NCBI RefSeq assembly: GCF_000159955.1
Contig: NZ_GG695986.1
Location: 34,741 to 98,740 of the forward strand
Direction of reading: 5' to 3'
Length of the DNA stretch: 64,000 nt
Source of the DNA: Paenibacillus sp. oral taxon 786 str. D14
Lineage (GTDB): Bacteria; Bacillota; Bacilli; Paenibacillales; Paenibacillaceae
The position numbers and the translations under genes were made by a program. Positions 8,588-17,959 of this stretch are shown here, in pieces (the stretch's first letter is position 1; each line of letters starts with the position of its first letter). The notes under the pieces are model-generated. The model was given only the letters and a program-made list of their open reading frames with translations, searched no databases and had not been told where the DNA came from.

Positions 8588-9808
8588 ATGAGGAAAAAGG
8601 ACTGTATTGCAATGCTTCTTGCCGGCGGAGAGGGGCGACGATTATCTCCGCTGACCACCAAGCAGGCGAAACCGGCCGTGCATTTTGGCGGACATTACCG
8701 GATCATCGATTTTCCTCTCAGCAACTGCGTCAACTCCGGAATTGATACGATTGGGGTTTTGACGCAATATGAAGCGGCTTCGCTCCATGAGCATATTGGC
8801 GAAGGAGAACCATGGAAGCTGAAGCACTCCGAGAATGGCGGGATCACTTTGCTGCCAGCGTATCGGGAAGGCGTTGAGGAATATACGGGAACGGCGGACG
8901 CCATATACAAGAACATGGCATTTGTCGATGGTCATTCGCCCAAATACGTCCTGATCCTTTCTGGAGACCATATTTACCATATGGACTACCGTCACATGTT
9001 GGATTTCCATCTCAGTCACCAGGCGAAAGCAACGATTTCGGTCATGCCGGTACCCTGGGAAGAAGCCCATCGCTTTGGCATCATGACGAAGGATGAGCAC
9101 AACCGCATTACCGAGTTCGAGGAGAAGCCGGCGCAGCCCACTAGTAATCTCGCCTCGATGGGTATCTATTTGTTTGATTGGGAGTTCTTAAAGCGACAGC
9201 TCGAGGAAGATGCAGCCAATCCGAACTCCAGCCATGATTTTGGCAAGGACTTAATCCCGAAAATGTTGGCAGGCAGCGAGCCGCTGCACGCGTATGAATT
9301 TAAAGGGTATTGGCGGGACGTAGGAACGGTTCAAAGTCTATGGGAAGCACATATGGATTTGCTGGTTGAGACCTCCGAATGGAAGCTTCATCGTGAGGAT
9401 TGGCCGATGTTTACCCGAGAACGGCCGCTCATGCAAGGATGGGTTAAAAAACGTCACACCCACTTCCCTTCCTCCCTCATCCATGATCACTGTTCACTCG
9501 AAGGATATGTAGAACGTTCGGTTATTTTCGCCGGCACGGAAATTGGCCGGTACTCCCGAATCAATGACAGCGTCATTATGCCGGGCGCGAAAATCGGCCG
9601 TAACGTCGTGATCGAGCGGGCGATTATCGGTGAAGGCGCCATCATCAAAGACGGTACTGTCATCAAAGCGGAGCCTGGAGATATCAGCGTTGTGGCCCCT
9701 TACGAAACCGTGTATGCCAGACCGGTAAGCCGACCTCAGCCCTCCCGCTTGCTTCAGGAAGTGTACGATAACGCCCCTCGGCTTCGGGCCGAAGGCTTGC
9801 TCTCCTAA
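8588..9808 (+). CDS. glgC: Glucose-1-phosphate adenylyltransferase
   Basis: This 406-residue enzyme makes ADP-glucose from ATP and glucose-1-phosphate, the committed step of glycogen synthesis. The nucleotidyltransferase motif ([13 protein letters not shown]), [15 protein letters not shown], the catalytic aspartate in [10 protein letters not shown] and the G1P-binding stretch [11 protein letters not shown] are visible. A C-terminal left-handed beta-helix has hexapeptide repeats (about 290-380). The start at 8588 has GGGAGGG upstream. It is divergent from glgBA, with the promoters of both in the 167-base gap. No glgD paralogue is present here. Confidence 0.96.
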   Translation: MRKKDCIAMLLAGGEGRRLSPLTTKQAKPAVHFGGHYRIIDFPLSNCVNSGIDTIGVLTQYEAASLHEHIGEGEPWKLKHSENGGITLLPAYREGVEEYTGTADAIYKNMAFVDGHSPKYVLILSGDHIYHMDYRHMLDFHLSHQAKATISVMPVPWEEAHRFGIMTKDEHNRITEFEEKPAQPTSNLASMGIYLFDWEFLKRQLEEDAANPNSSHDFGKDLIPKMLAGSEPLHAYEFKGYWRDVGTVQSLWEAHMDLLVETSEWKLHREDWPMFTRERPLMQGWVKKRHTHFPSSLIHDHCSLEGYVERSVIFAGTEIGRYSRINDSVIMPGAKIGRNVVIERAIIGEGAIIKDGTVIKAEPGDISVVAPYETVYARPVSRPQPSRLLQEVYDNAPRLRAEGLLS

Positions 9809-9810
9809 CC

Positions 9811-9864
9811 AAAAAGGGGCCGCTTCGAAAGAATCCATGGATGATCTTTCGAGGCGGTCCCTTT
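9811..9864. terminator. Bidirectional terminator between glgC and the acetyltransferase gene
   Basis: A long imperfect hairpin pairs AAGGGGCCGCTTCGAAAGA with TCTTTCGAGGCGGTCCCTTT. On the minus strand it ends in TTTTTGG, which suits termination of the five-gene operon to its right. It also ends glgC transcription. Confidence 0.8.
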
Positions 9865-9891
9865 CGGTTCTGTACGTGCTTTTAATCGGTG

Positions 9892-10455
9892 TTAAACTTG
9901 TGCATATAAATCAGCGTCCAGCTGATATAAATTGAATTCGCGTCCGTTATTGCTGCCCGTTCCTTGGAGCTGATACCCTAAGCCCTCGTATAACTGAGTA
10001 AGCTTCTGGTTCTGGTTCCAGCAGTCAAGCCGTATGCCGGGACGTCCCAGCGCCTTGGAACGTTTAGCAGCATAACGTAGAATTTCACTGCTCAGCCCGC
10101 GACCGCGGTAAGCCAAACGGATCGTGAGCCGGTGCAGGTAACTGTAACCGGGAACGTTCAGCTCGCCCCAATTATCGGGATCTGAATCCTGCAGCGTAAA
10201 CAAGGCCACCGGTTCGCCTGACTCCTGCAGCAGGTAAATTTCACGATCTTCAAAATATGACCGAATCAGCTCCGGTGTAAATTGCTGCGGATTCCACTGA
10301 TTCACGCCATTTTCTTGCATCCAAGTCGCGGCTTCTACCAGGACCTGCCGCACCGTCTCCAAATCATCTTCGCCTGCCAGTAAGACGTCAAGCGTTTCCT
10401 GAGCCGTTTCAAGTTTATCGATGAGCTGCTCCAAAGTAGGTTCCCTTCTCTCCAT
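9892..10455 (-). CDS. GNAT-family N-acetyltransferase
   Basis: This 187-residue protein has an N-terminal helix of about 35 residues, then a GNAT fold. Motif A (LTIRLAYRGRGLSSEILRYA) has the R-G-x-G-L pyrophosphate loop for acetyl-CoA, and motif B contains LDCWNQNQKLTQLYEGLGYQ. The acceptor substrate is unknown. It lies 21 bases after the sensor kinase stop and is probably the last gene of that operon. The ATG at 10455 has only a weak upstream site; a TTG at 10434 with AGAAGGG seven bases before it is an alternative. Confidence 0.85.
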   Translation of the reverse strand: MERREPTLEQLIDKLETAQETLDVLLAGEDDLETVRQVLVEAATWMQENGVNQWNPQQFTPELIRSYFEDREIYLLQESGEPVALFTLQDSDPDNWGELNVPGYSYLHRLTIRLAYRGRGLSSEILRYAAKRSKALGRPGIRLDCWNQNQKLTQLYEGLGYQLQGTGSNNGREFNLYQLDADLYAQV

Positions 10456-10476
10456 GAATCTCTATTTATTCTCTCT

Positions 10477-11925
10477 CTATTGAGGCTTTGTCTCCGTTTC
10501 GGCTGCAGCTTCTTCCCTTTGGGTGTCGCTTAACAGCGGCAAGATCACAGAGACGGTCGTCCCAACGCCAAGCTCGCTCTGAATTTCCATTTCCCCATGA
10601 TGCAGCTCAACCAACTGCTGACTGATTGCGAGTCCCAGCCCGGTACCGCCGCCCTGGTGATTCACCTGGAAGAAACGATCTTTCACTTTTTTTAAATACT
10701 CCTCGCTAATGCCAATCCCCGAATCGATGACATCCACTTTCACACGTTCCGCATCCAGACGGTCGATGACCAGATGAATCCAGCTTTGTTCATGGGAAAA
10801 CTTGATCGCATTGTCCACCACGTTCAAGAACACTTGCTTCAGACGGTTGCCGTCCCCGCTGACAATGGCGGTGCCGTCGGTTTTATCCTCGAGCTTCAAC
10901 TGAATATGCTTCTGTTCCGCCTTTGCCCAGACGTTGAGCATCGTCTCCTGAAGCAGTTCTTTGAGGTTCACCTCTCCGATCACCAGCTTCATCTCGTTGG
11001 ATTGCAGCTTCGAGAAATCAAGGATTTCCTCGACAAGTCCAATCAAGCGATCGGTTTCTTTCGCGATAATCCCTATCCCAATCTTCGTCTCCTCAGGATC
11101 GAAGCCGCCGGAGGTTAACGTCTCGCTCCAGCCTTTAATCCCCGTCAATGGCGTGCGCAGCTCGTGTGAAATTGATGAGATAAAATCGTCCTTGATCTGA
11201 TTGCTGCGGACGATCTCCTCGGCCATATAATTCAAGGTAGCTGCCAGTTCACCAAGCTCATAACGGTAATTGCCCTTGATTCGCGCATCGAACTTCCCTC
11301 GCGCCATTTGCGCCGATACGGCACGAATATTATTAATGGGCTTAACAATCGAGTTCGCCAATCCGATGCTAAACAACGTAACGATAGCCAGTACAGCCGC
11401 CGAAACCGCAATCGACATGAAGGTCAAGTTCAGCAGCTTGGAATTGACCGACTCCATCGAGGTGACGTAGCGGACGATGTATTGCGTATGTCCTTGGATC
11501 TGAAGCGGCCTTGAAACAGCCATCACCAGCTCGCCGGTCGCCGGCTGCCGCCCGATCCATTTGCCGACGTTCCCGGCTAACGCTTGCGGAACATCGCTGG
11601 TCTGAATCGCTTTGTCGGCTTGAAACGGATTGGTGCTTGCCTTCACCTCGCCGTTGCGATCCAGAATCATCAGCTCGGTATTATCCAGCTCAAAGGTGCG
11701 GAGCATTTCCGTAAAATAATCCGGATCCCCCTCCGTATTCAACCGGACGAATTTCTGGAAGTAGTCCGAAGCCCACATCGAGTGATTGGACATGTGATTA
11801 TAGATCGTATCGTAATAATACATGCGAATGGCCAACGTGAAAATAACCTCGACCATAAACAAGGTTACGAATACAACGATGAAATAGTGTAAGACGATTT
11901 GCCGTCCAATCCCTTTCTTGATCAT
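10477..11925 (-). CDS. Membrane sensor histidine kinase
   Basis: This 482-residue kinase has TM1 (about 10-35), an extracytoplasmic sensor region of about 130 residues, TM2 (about 165-193), a HAMP linker, then HisKA with phospho-acceptor His254 in SISHELRTPLTG. The ATPase domain has an N box (LKQVFLNVVDNAIKFS), G1 DSGIGI and G2 GGGTGLGLAIS. No PAS domain is seen between HAMP and HisKA. Start ATG at 11925 overlaps the regulator stop by 4 bases, with GAGGGACA upstream. It pairs with the OmpR-type regulator just before it. The signal may involve the upstream lipoprotein and ATPase, which share the operon. Confidence 0.95.
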   Translation of the reverse strand: MIKKGIGRQIVLHYFIVVFVTLFMVEVIFTLAIRMYYYDTIYNHMSNHSMWASDYFQKFVRLNTEGDPDYFTEMLRTFELDNTELMILDRNGEVKASTNPFQADKAIQTSDVPQALAGNVGKWIGRQPATGELVMAVSRPLQIQGHTQYIVRYVTSMESVNSKLLNLTFMSIAVSAAVLAIVTLFSIGLANSIVKPINNIRAVSAQMARGKFDARIKGNYRYELGELAATLNYMAEEIVRSNQIKDDFISSISHELRTPLTGIKGWSETLTSGGFDPEETKIGIGIIAKETDRLIGLVEEILDFSKLQSNEMKLVIGEVNLKELLQETMLNVWAKAEQKHIQLKLEDKTDGTAIVSGDGNRLKQVFLNVVDNAIKFSHEQSWIHLVIDRLDAERVKVDVIDSGIGISEEYLKKVKDRFFQVNHQGGGTGLGLAISQQLVELHHGEMEIQSELGVGTTVSVILPLLSDTQREEAAAETETKPQ

Positions 11926-12620
11926 TGTCCCTCGCCTTTCCACTTATAACCGTGCCCCCACACGGTTTGCAGGAAAGCCGGTTCGGACGGGTTCGTTTCA
12001 ATCTTCTGCCGCAAACGGCGAATATTCACATCCACGATCTTTGGATCGCCCATATATTCCTTACCCCAGACGTGATCCAAAAGTACATCACGGCTCAGCG
12101 GGGTATTCTCCTTCTCCAGGAAGAACTGAATCAACGAAAACTCCGTTGGAGTCAGCTCAATCAGCCGCCCGTTCTTCTTAAATTGCTTGGAGATCAAATC
12201 CAGCGTAAACGGTCCGGACGTAAACGTCACCTTCGCACTGCTCTCGCGGTAGACATTGACCCGGCGCAGCAGAGACTGAATGCGGGCGATCAGCTCGGTT
12301 GGGCTAAACGGCTTGCTGACATGATCATCCGCCCCAACGGACAACGCATAGACCTTATCCTGCTCCTGCACTTTGGCCGTGAGGAAAATAATCCCGATCC
12401 GTTCATTCGTTTCGCGGATCCGCCGGCACACCTCAAAGCCGTCAATCCCCGGCACCATCACGTCGAGGAGCGCGATGTCAATGTCCGGAACGCTTTGCAG
12501 CTTGCTTAACGCTTCGTTGCCGTCCGCCGCTTCGAGCACATCGAAGCCGTTTCGTTTCAAGTTAATGACGATAAAACTCCGGATGGACTCTTCGTCCTCC
12601 AAAATCAGCACTTTGCTCAA
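11922..12620 (-). CDS. OmpR/PhoB-family response regulator
   Basis: This 232-residue regulator has a complete receiver domain (acidic pair Glu8/Asp9, phospho-Asp53 in ALLDVMVPGIDG, Lys in HVSKPFSP) and a C-terminal winged helix (LTPTEFSLIQFFLEKEN, DVNIRRLRQKIE, VWGHGYKW). The start was set at TTG 12620 because GAGGGGG lies eight bases upstream. A longer reading from another TTG at 12641 would place that ribosome site inside the gene. It lies 28 bases after the lipoprotein gene and is translationally coupled to the kinase. Confidence 0.94.
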   Translation of the reverse strand: MSKVLILEDEESIRSFIVINLKRNGFDVLEAADGNEALSKLQSVPDIDIALLDVMVPGIDGFEVCRRIRETNERIGIIFLTAKVQEQDKVYALSVGADDHVSKPFSPTELIARIQSLLRRVNVYRESSAKVTFTSGPFTLDLISKQFKKNGRLIELTPTEFSLIQFFLEKENTPLSRDVLLDHVWGKEYMGDPKIVDVNIRRLRQKIETNPSEPAFLQTVWGHGYKWKGEGQ

Positions 12621-12648
12621 TTTGGTTGCCCCCTCTTTCAAAAACGGC

Positions 12649-13923
12649 TTAACGTTTAATTTCCGTCTCGCCTTTATTGACTTTTAAATCTGTATGGCTG
12701 AGGAACCCGATGACCTTATCGGCATCCCGTGCAAGCAGCTCCCAATCCCCTTTATTGCGCTCCCATTCCGACAGCGTAAAGAAGCGGATTTCCGCCACAG
12801 GCTCATTCGTATCGATCTTGACGAAGATTAGGTGCTCATTTTTGTCGGATTTCGTATCGATCGTCACATTGCCTTGCCATTCTTTCGGGAAGTTGAAGTA
12901 GAAACGTCCAGCCATATCCATGTATTGCTGCATGACGAATTTGAGGCCTTCGTTCTCATCCCACTGGTAATAGGAGAACAGCCATGGAATTTCATCAAAT
13001 GAAATATACTCCCAGCCTTTGGGCTTCTCCAGCATACCGATTTCCAGCAACCCATCATTATTGACGTCACCGCTGAGAATCGGATACCCTTTGAGCGTCA
13101 TATCCTGTGAAGGCAGCAGGTTGACGAGCTCCCCATCCTTCATCACGATCACCGTCGAGAAGGCGGAATGGGTTCCCACCGTTGCGTCAAGAATAATCCC
13201 TTTTAGGTTGGGCGTAATGTTACCGCTGATCGCATTATAATACTCGCTGATCGGATCGTCGAGTTCCAGATGGCTTAATTCCTTAAAAGATCCGTCATAT
13301 TGATACGTTGTAACCGTTGTATACTGCTCGCGTTTTAAGTTCACAACCGTGATATCCGGAATGTTATCCTGATTCAGATCGTCCACCATAAAATAATTGT
13401 ACGGCAACGCGATCGCCTTCTCGACTTCGCTGCCGTTATAAGTATATACGGTTAATCCTTTTTGCAGCTCATCGGAGCCACTGGAGAAGCCAGCGATAAT
13501 CTCCAGATTGCCGTCGCCGTTTAAGTCCAGCAGATCAAACGTTTCAAGGACCTGACCTTCGCCATCAAAACGTACCTTCAGCACCCAGGAGTTCCCCTGA
13601 TGCTCTAAAATCATCCCGTGGATCCGCACCGCTTCATCCGGCGTCTCATAGAAGACCACCGCCTCCTTGATCCCGTCGTTGTTCAGGTCAGGCGTGCGAA
13701 TAGAGCTGATATTGCGGACGTCCCGCGGCGAGACGATCTCTCCGCCTTTCAGCTCGGCCTTAATGACGCTGATTAGCGATGCGCGGTCGGTGGAGAGCTG
13801 CGGCGTTTGCATCAAGGATTTCGGATCGCTGATCACGCTGCAGCCGCTTAGGATCAGAAGCAGGCAAGCTCCAGCCCAAGCGGATAATCCCCTCTTAGTC
13901 AACATGCTCATCACTCGTTTCAT
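12649..13923 (-). CDS. Lipoprotein with FG-GAP/VCBS-like repeats
   Basis: This protein of about 424 residues starts with a lipoprotein signal (LLLILSGC). It carries at least four short repeats with a D-x-N-x-D pattern: DLNNDGIKEAVV, DLNGDGNLEIIA, DLNQDNIPDITV and DVNNDGLLEIGM. These resemble calcium-binding loops of FG-GAP/VCBS beta-propellers, usually outside the cell. Its ATG overlaps the stop of the ATPase gene (ATGA) and the ribosome site is weak; downstream in-frame ATGs at 13911 and 13905 are alternatives. Placement between an ATPase and a two-component system suggests an accessory sensor protein; that role is inference. Confidence 0.85.
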   Translation of the reverse strand: MKRVMSMLTKRGLSAWAGACLLLILSGCSVISDPKSLMQTPQLSTDRASLISVIKAELKGGEIVSPRDVRNISSIRTPDLNNDGIKEAVVFYETPDEAVRIHGMILEHQGNSWVLKVRFDGEGQVLETFDLLDLNGDGNLEIIAGFSSGSDELQKGLTVYTYNGSEVEKAIALPYNYFMVDDLNQDNIPDITVVNLKREQYTTVTTYQYDGSFKELSHLELDDPISEYYNAISGNITPNLKGIILDATVGTHSAFSTVIVMKDGELVNLLPSQDMTLKGYPILSGDVNNDGLLEIGMLEKPKGWEYISFDEIPWLFSYYQWDENEGLKFVMQQYMDMAGRFYFNFPKEWQGNVTIDTKSDKNEHLIFVKIDTNEPVAEIRFFTLSEWERNKGDWELLARDADKVIGFLSHTDLKVNKGETEIKR

Positions 13924-14654
13924 ACCAGATCAATCAGGCGTTTCTCTTCCATCGAGAGCCGCCGTCCGGACACGTCAAGCTTGATCTTTCCTTCAGAAAG
14001 TCCCCAGATCCGGGTGCAGTAACGCTCCGCCAATTCCAGCGGCAACGCCGTAATGACGATCTTATTTTGTTGCGTGCAAAGCTCCTTTAACGTTTCCAGC
14101 ACGCGTTCCGCCGACTTAGGGTCCAGCCCGATTACCGGCTCGTCCGCAGCCAGGAAGCTAGCTCCGTGAACCAGCGCCCGGCAGATGGCCACACGTTGGC
14201 GCTCACCGCCGCTCAGCTTACCGGCTTTGACGTGGGCTTTGTCCAGCAGGCCGTATTTCTCCAGCTCGTCCATCGCGCCCATGTAATCGTCCGACCGTAC
14301 CATCCCGGTCAGCCGGCGAAGAAGCGGAGTTTGTCCCACTTGTCCGATCAGGACATTTTTTAGCGCGGTTTTCTCCGGATACAAGGAGGGGTTCTGTTCG
14401 AGATAAGCGCATTGGGAGCGATATTTCTGTGAGCCGCGTCCGCCGCCTTCAATCACTTTGTCCCCGTTCCATGTATAATCGCCCCGATTCCAGCGTTCAC
14501 GCAGCGCCAAGCAACGAAGGAGCATGCTTTTGCCGCTGCCGCTTGCCCCGACAACGCCAATCATTTCCCCTGCACCAAACTGGACGGTAATATCGCGAAG
14601 CACCTTCTTCTTATTTCCATCCACCGATTTCTGCAAGTGGTTGACTCTGATCAT
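13920..14654 (-). CDS. PhnC-like ABC ATPase lacking the switch histidine
   Basis: This 244-residue protein resembles the ATPase of phosphonate importers. Walker A (GASGSGKS), Q-loop (YLEQNPSLYP), signature KLSGGERQRVAI and Walker B FLAADEPVIGLDP are all present. The switch region reads VITALPLELAERY, where PhnC proteins have a histidine; here the aligned residue is leucine. No permease or phosphonate-binding protein is encoded nearby; instead a lipoprotein and a two-component system follow. The ATG has AAAGGAG upstream. It may be a regulatory or partner-poor ATPase rather than a transporter motor. Confidence 0.85.
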   Translation of the reverse strand: MIRVNHLQKSVDGNKKKVLRDITVQFGAGEMIGVVGASGSGKSMLLRCLALRERWNRGDYTWNGDKVIEGGGRGSQKYRSQCAYLEQNPSLYPEKTALKNVLIGQVGQTPLLRRLTGMVRSDDYMGAMDELEKYGLLDKAHVKAGKLSGGERQRVAICRALVHGASFLAADEPVIGLDPKSAERVLETLKELCTQQNKIVITALPLELAERYCTRIWGLSEGKIKLDVSGRRLSMEEKRLIDLV

Positions 14655-14778
14655 GTCCGATTTCTCCTTTTACGATTAAGAGGTACTCAAAGTTGTTGTT
14701 CACCTTTTTTGAACTAACATGAAATTTGCAATACCCTTTCTTACCCTTTAGTGTATTGGAAAAATCAACGAAAATCCA

Positions 14779-15978
14779 TTACAGCCTGTTCATATTTACG
14801 CTTTTTTTGTAAAGCTCCGGCCGGAATACCAGCCCGGATGCGGAAAACAACAGATAAGCCGAGCCCAGAAGGATGAATAACATCGGAGCCGCGCCTAGCT
14901 GCATGGCCGCTCCACCGAGGTTCGGGCCGATGATGCTGCCAAAGTTAAAATGAAAGGAAGCAATCACATTAGCGACCGGAAGCAAATGACGCGGAAGCAA
15001 ATCCGCGGCATACGCCAGGCCCAGCGAGAAGAACGAACCCACCAAGCCGCCTGCGCCCATGAACAATAGAAGCAACGCCATAAAATGACTCCCAGCCAAT
15101 GGAACAGCCAGAAACAGGAGTCCACCGGTGAGTCCTGCGGTCATCAGCACTTTTTTGCGGCCGAACCGGTCGCTTAGGATGCCAAGCGGGAGCTGAAGAA
15201 TCAGGCCGCCGATGCCAAAGAACGGCAGCAATGCCGCGATATCCGCAGCGCTAAGCCCCGAACGTAAGCCGTAAATCGGAAAGTTGCTGTTCATGGAGGC
15301 TTCCATATATCCGTAAAGCAAGGCAGGCAGCAGTGCGAACCATGCCAGCCGGTAGATTTGCGGAACCTTGCGCGGAGCACCGGCTTCCTCCTGACGAACT
15401 GGTTCCGGCGCACGATCCGGCAAATACAAGGCGGCTAGGATCACGATGGTGAGGAACAGGATCGCCAGCAAAACGAACGGAACAGCCTGCCCGTATTCCA
15501 GCAGCCGGATGCCCAGCGGTCCAATGCTGAAGCCAAGCCCGTATGACATCCCGTACAAGGAGATGTTCCGGCCTCTTTTGTCCTGCGGCGATACAAGAAT
15601 GATCCAGAGCTGCGAGGTAAAATGAATCGCACTATCCCCGATCCCGACAAGCAATCTCAGGATGAACCACAGCCGTAAATCCGATACCAGCGGAAACACC
15701 GGCAAAGCGAGCATAACGAGGACGACGCCGCTCAGCAGCAAGAGCTTAAACCCGGTGCGACGCAGCAGCTTCTCCGCCACCAGCGACATGGCAAACGATC
15801 CGACATAAAGGGCTGCAGCATGCAGCCCATTTACGGAGGAGGAGATCCCCCTTTCTTCCATAAATATGGACAACACCGGCAGCAGCAGCCCTTGACTGAG
15901 CCCCGCGATAATAATGACAGAGATCAGAATAAAGGTTGGGGTAAATACACGATGGGTCCTTCTGATCGAGCTTTCCAA
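14779..15978 (-). CDS. MFS transporter
   Basis: This 399-residue protein has about 12 hydrophobic segments, with the MFS loop 2-3 region (AEKLLRRTG) and its second-half counterpart GILSDRFGRKKVL. The family exports drugs or takes up small solutes; the substrate is unknown. The start is TTG at 15978 with AAGGAGTG eight bases before it. A longer reading from 16095 would add about 39 residues encoded by what looks like promoter DNA. It is divergent from the regulator at 16143, which may control it. Confidence 0.88.
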   Translation of the reverse strand: MESSIRRTHRVFTPTFILISVIIIAGLSQGLLLPVLSIFMEERGISSSVNGLHAAALYVGSFAMSLVAEKLLRRTGFKLLLLSGVVLVMLALPVFPLVSDLRLWFILRLLVGIGDSAIHFTSQLWIILVSPQDKRGRNISLYGMSYGLGFSIGPLGIRLLEYGQAVPFVLLAILFLTIVILAALYLPDRAPEPVRQEEAGAPRKVPQIYRLAWFALLPALLYGYMEASMNSNFPIYGLRSGLSAADIAALLPFFGIGGLILQLPLGILSDRFGRKKVLMTAGLTGGLLFLAVPLAGSHFMALLLLFMGAGGLVGSFFSLGLAYAADLLPRHLLPVANVIASFHFNFGSIIGPNLGGAAMQLGAAPMLFILLGSAYLLFSASGLVFRPELYKKSVNMNRL

Positions 15979-16010
15979 AATGAAAACACTCCTTAAAAAA
16001 CAAAGAAAAA

Positions 16011-16028
16011 TCGTCAATATGTTGACGA
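16011..16028. promoter_or_regulatory. Dyad in the MFS gene leader
   Basis: TCGTCAA and TTGACGA face each other across four bases (TATG). The dyad lies between the MFS promoter and its ribosome binding site, so a bound repressor or a short RNA stem could act here. Confidence 0.4.
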
Positions 16029-16066
16029 CTTTTCCCCAAATGATATTTTCCGAATAATCCTTTAAC

Positions 16067-16095
16067 ATTATAGTAGACAATCCACTACCGAACAA
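16067..16095 (-). promoter_or_regulatory. Promoter of the MFS gene
   Basis: Minus strand: -35 TTGTTC, 17-base spacer, -10 TATAAT. The transcript would run into the dyad at 16011-16028 and then the TTG start. Confidence 0.6.
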
Positions 16096-16142
16096 GCCAT
16101 AATGAATCTGAATGCAAAGTTCTTTGGGAGGTTAGTTCAATC

Positions 16143-17060
16143 ATGGCCTATGACGTGAAAGTGGACCATTCTTTGGTCTACGAACTGATCAGCAGCTTTA
16201 TGATATATACGACACAAAAATGGGTGAATAATCTCGATGTCGGCCTGGAATGGATTGCCGAGGTTGACGCCCGCCTCGCGCCGGAGGAGCGGCAACAATT
16301 TGCCGAAGCGGCCAAGTACCCGTTCACAGACTATGACGTCTTGTACGTTTGGGCCTTGGAGCGAAACGGTGCGGTGGATATCCCGCAATTTCTGAACGAC
16401 ATCGCGGAAAGCTCTGTCGTGTCCCTTTACGACCGTACTAAATCCTACATTCCCACTGTGAGTAGTGAGACAATCGAACGGATTCAAAGCAGCTATATCC
16501 CGTTGCTGAAATGCTGGCACCGGCTTTATATGGCTTCCATCAAGAATCAATTCCTCCCGTTGCTGGAGGAAGATGCAGCCGAGAAGCATACGCTGCTGCA
16601 AAAGATGGACACCGACGCGCTGATCGAATACGCCTCCGGCGGGTTGGTGTTGGAGCCTTTGAAGCCAATCTCCTTGGTCGTGTTAACCCCATCGATCCAT
16701 TTTCGGCCGATTAATACATACGTCTTCTACGAAAACGTGCTGTTCATCCAATACCCGCTCGATATTCCAGAGCTCGATGAGGATGAGCCGCCGATGGTAT
16801 TAAAACGTCTGACCCGGGCCCTGGCCGAACCGCAGCGGTTGCGCCTCCTCCGCTACGTTGCCGATGAACCTAAATCGATGCAAGATATGCTGAAGGATCT
16901 AGGGGAACCTAAAGATCAGTTGATGCACGACTTGATGCGTCTGCGGGTCGCTGGCTTGCTGCGCATCCATCTGCTCGCCCAGGATACGGAGAAGTTCAGT
17001 ATCCGTCCGGACGGGGCGGCGGAGCTCCAAATGTTCCTGGAATCCTATATTCGGCTGTAG
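16143..17060 (+). CDS. ArsR-like winged-helix regulator with long N-terminal domain
   Basis: This 305-residue protein is mostly an uncharacterised alpha/beta N-terminal region (about 1-215). The last 85 residues look like an ArsR-type winged helix: LTRALAEPQRLRLLRYVADEPKSMQDML, then MHDLMRLRVAGLLRIH and a wing. Proteins of this layout are annotated as ArsR-family regulators in Bacilli. I see no metal-binding cysteine pattern. GGGAGG lies 11 bases before the ATG. It is divergent from the MFS transporter and may repress it. Confidence 0.75.
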   Translation: MAYDVKVDHSLVYELISSFMIYTTQKWVNNLDVGLEWIAEVDARLAPEERQQFAEAAKYPFTDYDVLYVWALERNGAVDIPQFLNDIAESSVVSLYDRTKSYIPTVSSETIERIQSSYIPLLKCWHRLYMASIKNQFLPLLEEDAAEKHTLLQKMDTDALIEYASGGLVLEPLKPISLVVLTPSIHFRPINTYVFYENVLFIQYPLDIPELDEDEPPMVLKRLTRALAEPQRLRLLRYVADEPKSMQDMLKDLGEPKDQLMHDLMRLRVAGLLRIHLLAQDTEKFSIRPDGAAELQMFLESYIRL

Positions 17061-17169
17061 TTTGATTTTATCGTAGGGCAGTCTGCTTTGGCGGGACGCT
17101 TCCGCTTGTGTTAGGATAGAGCTATACGTAGAGACAAGCGTGTCTTGGATAAGGAGTGACCCGTGAGAA

Positions 17170-17937
17170 ATGAAAACACCCTCGACTCAACAAGTTATTT
17201 TTGATTTAGATGATACCTTGATCCATTGCAATAAATATTTTGATCTGATCCTGGATCAATTCGCTGACCTGATGACCGATTGGTTTAAGACGTATGGCAT
17301 CTCGACGAAAGAGATCCGGGAGAAACAAACGGAAATCGATGTTGCCGGGGTTCATCAAATCGGGTTTGCCAGCTCGCATTTTCCCGAATCGTTGGTGGAC
17401 ACCTACCGATATTACGCTAGAGTTACGGGACGGAAGGCTCTTCCAGAAGAAGAGGAGCGTCTGATGAAGCTGGGGCTCAGCGTCTATGAGCAGCCCATCG
17501 AACCGTATCCCGGTATGGTCGAAACCTTAAATCTGCTTCGCAGCCAAGGCCATGAGCTGCACTTGTACACCGGCGGCGACACTGTGATCCAACAACGTAA
17601 AATCGAGCAGATGCGGCTCGCCGAGTATTTTCAGGATCGGATCTACATTCGTCAGCACAAAAATGCGAAAGCTTTAGAGGAGATTCTCCAGTCGCGGCGG
17701 TTTGATCGTTCCCGAACCTGGATGATCGGCAACAGCCTGCGGACGGATGTCATGCCGGCCCTTTCCGCCGGGATTAAGGCGATTTACATCAAAATCCCTA
17801 ATGAGTGGCTGTACAATATCGTGGAGCTCCAGCATGACGGGGATTCGGAAATGCACACCGTCACTTCGTTGGTAGAAGTTCCCCGTGTAATCTTTAACCA
17901 TATTCATCAAACCCAACGGCAAAAACGGACCCTATAG
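17170..17937 (+). CDS. HAD-superfamily hydrolase
   Basis: This 255-residue protein has HAD motif I as VIFDLDDTLIH (nucleophile Asp12, acid/base Asp14), a helical cap (about 20-95), motif II in LHLYTGGD, and motif III/IV in TWMIGNSLRTDVMPALSAGI. The motif IV GNSLRTD is typical of phosphatases such as phosphoglycolate- or nucleotidase-like members. The substrate is not predictable. The ATG is preceded by AAGGAGTGA. Its stop codon lies inside the terminator that it shares with topB. Confidence 0.9.
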   Translation: MKTPSTQQVIFDLDDTLIHCNKYFDLILDQFADLMTDWFKTYGISTKEIREKQTEIDVAGVHQIGFASSHFPESLVDTYRYYARVTGRKALPEEEERLMKLGLSVYEQPIEPYPGMVETLNLLRSQGHELHLYTGGDTVIQQRKIEQMRLAEYFQDRIYIRQHKNAKALEEILQSRRFDRSRTWMIGNSLRTDVMPALSAGIKAIYIKIPNEWLYNIVELQHDGDSEMHTVTSLVEVPRVIFNHIHQTQRQKRTL

Positions 17938-17948
17938 AGGTCCGTTTT
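17923..17948. terminator. Bidirectional terminator between HAD gene and topB
   Basis: AAACGGACC and GGTCCGTTT form the stem around a 7-base loop. T runs follow on both strands (TTTTG plus, TTTTTG minus). The HAD stop codon is in the loop. Confidence 0.88.
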
Positions 17949-17959
17949 GTTCGTTTCAC

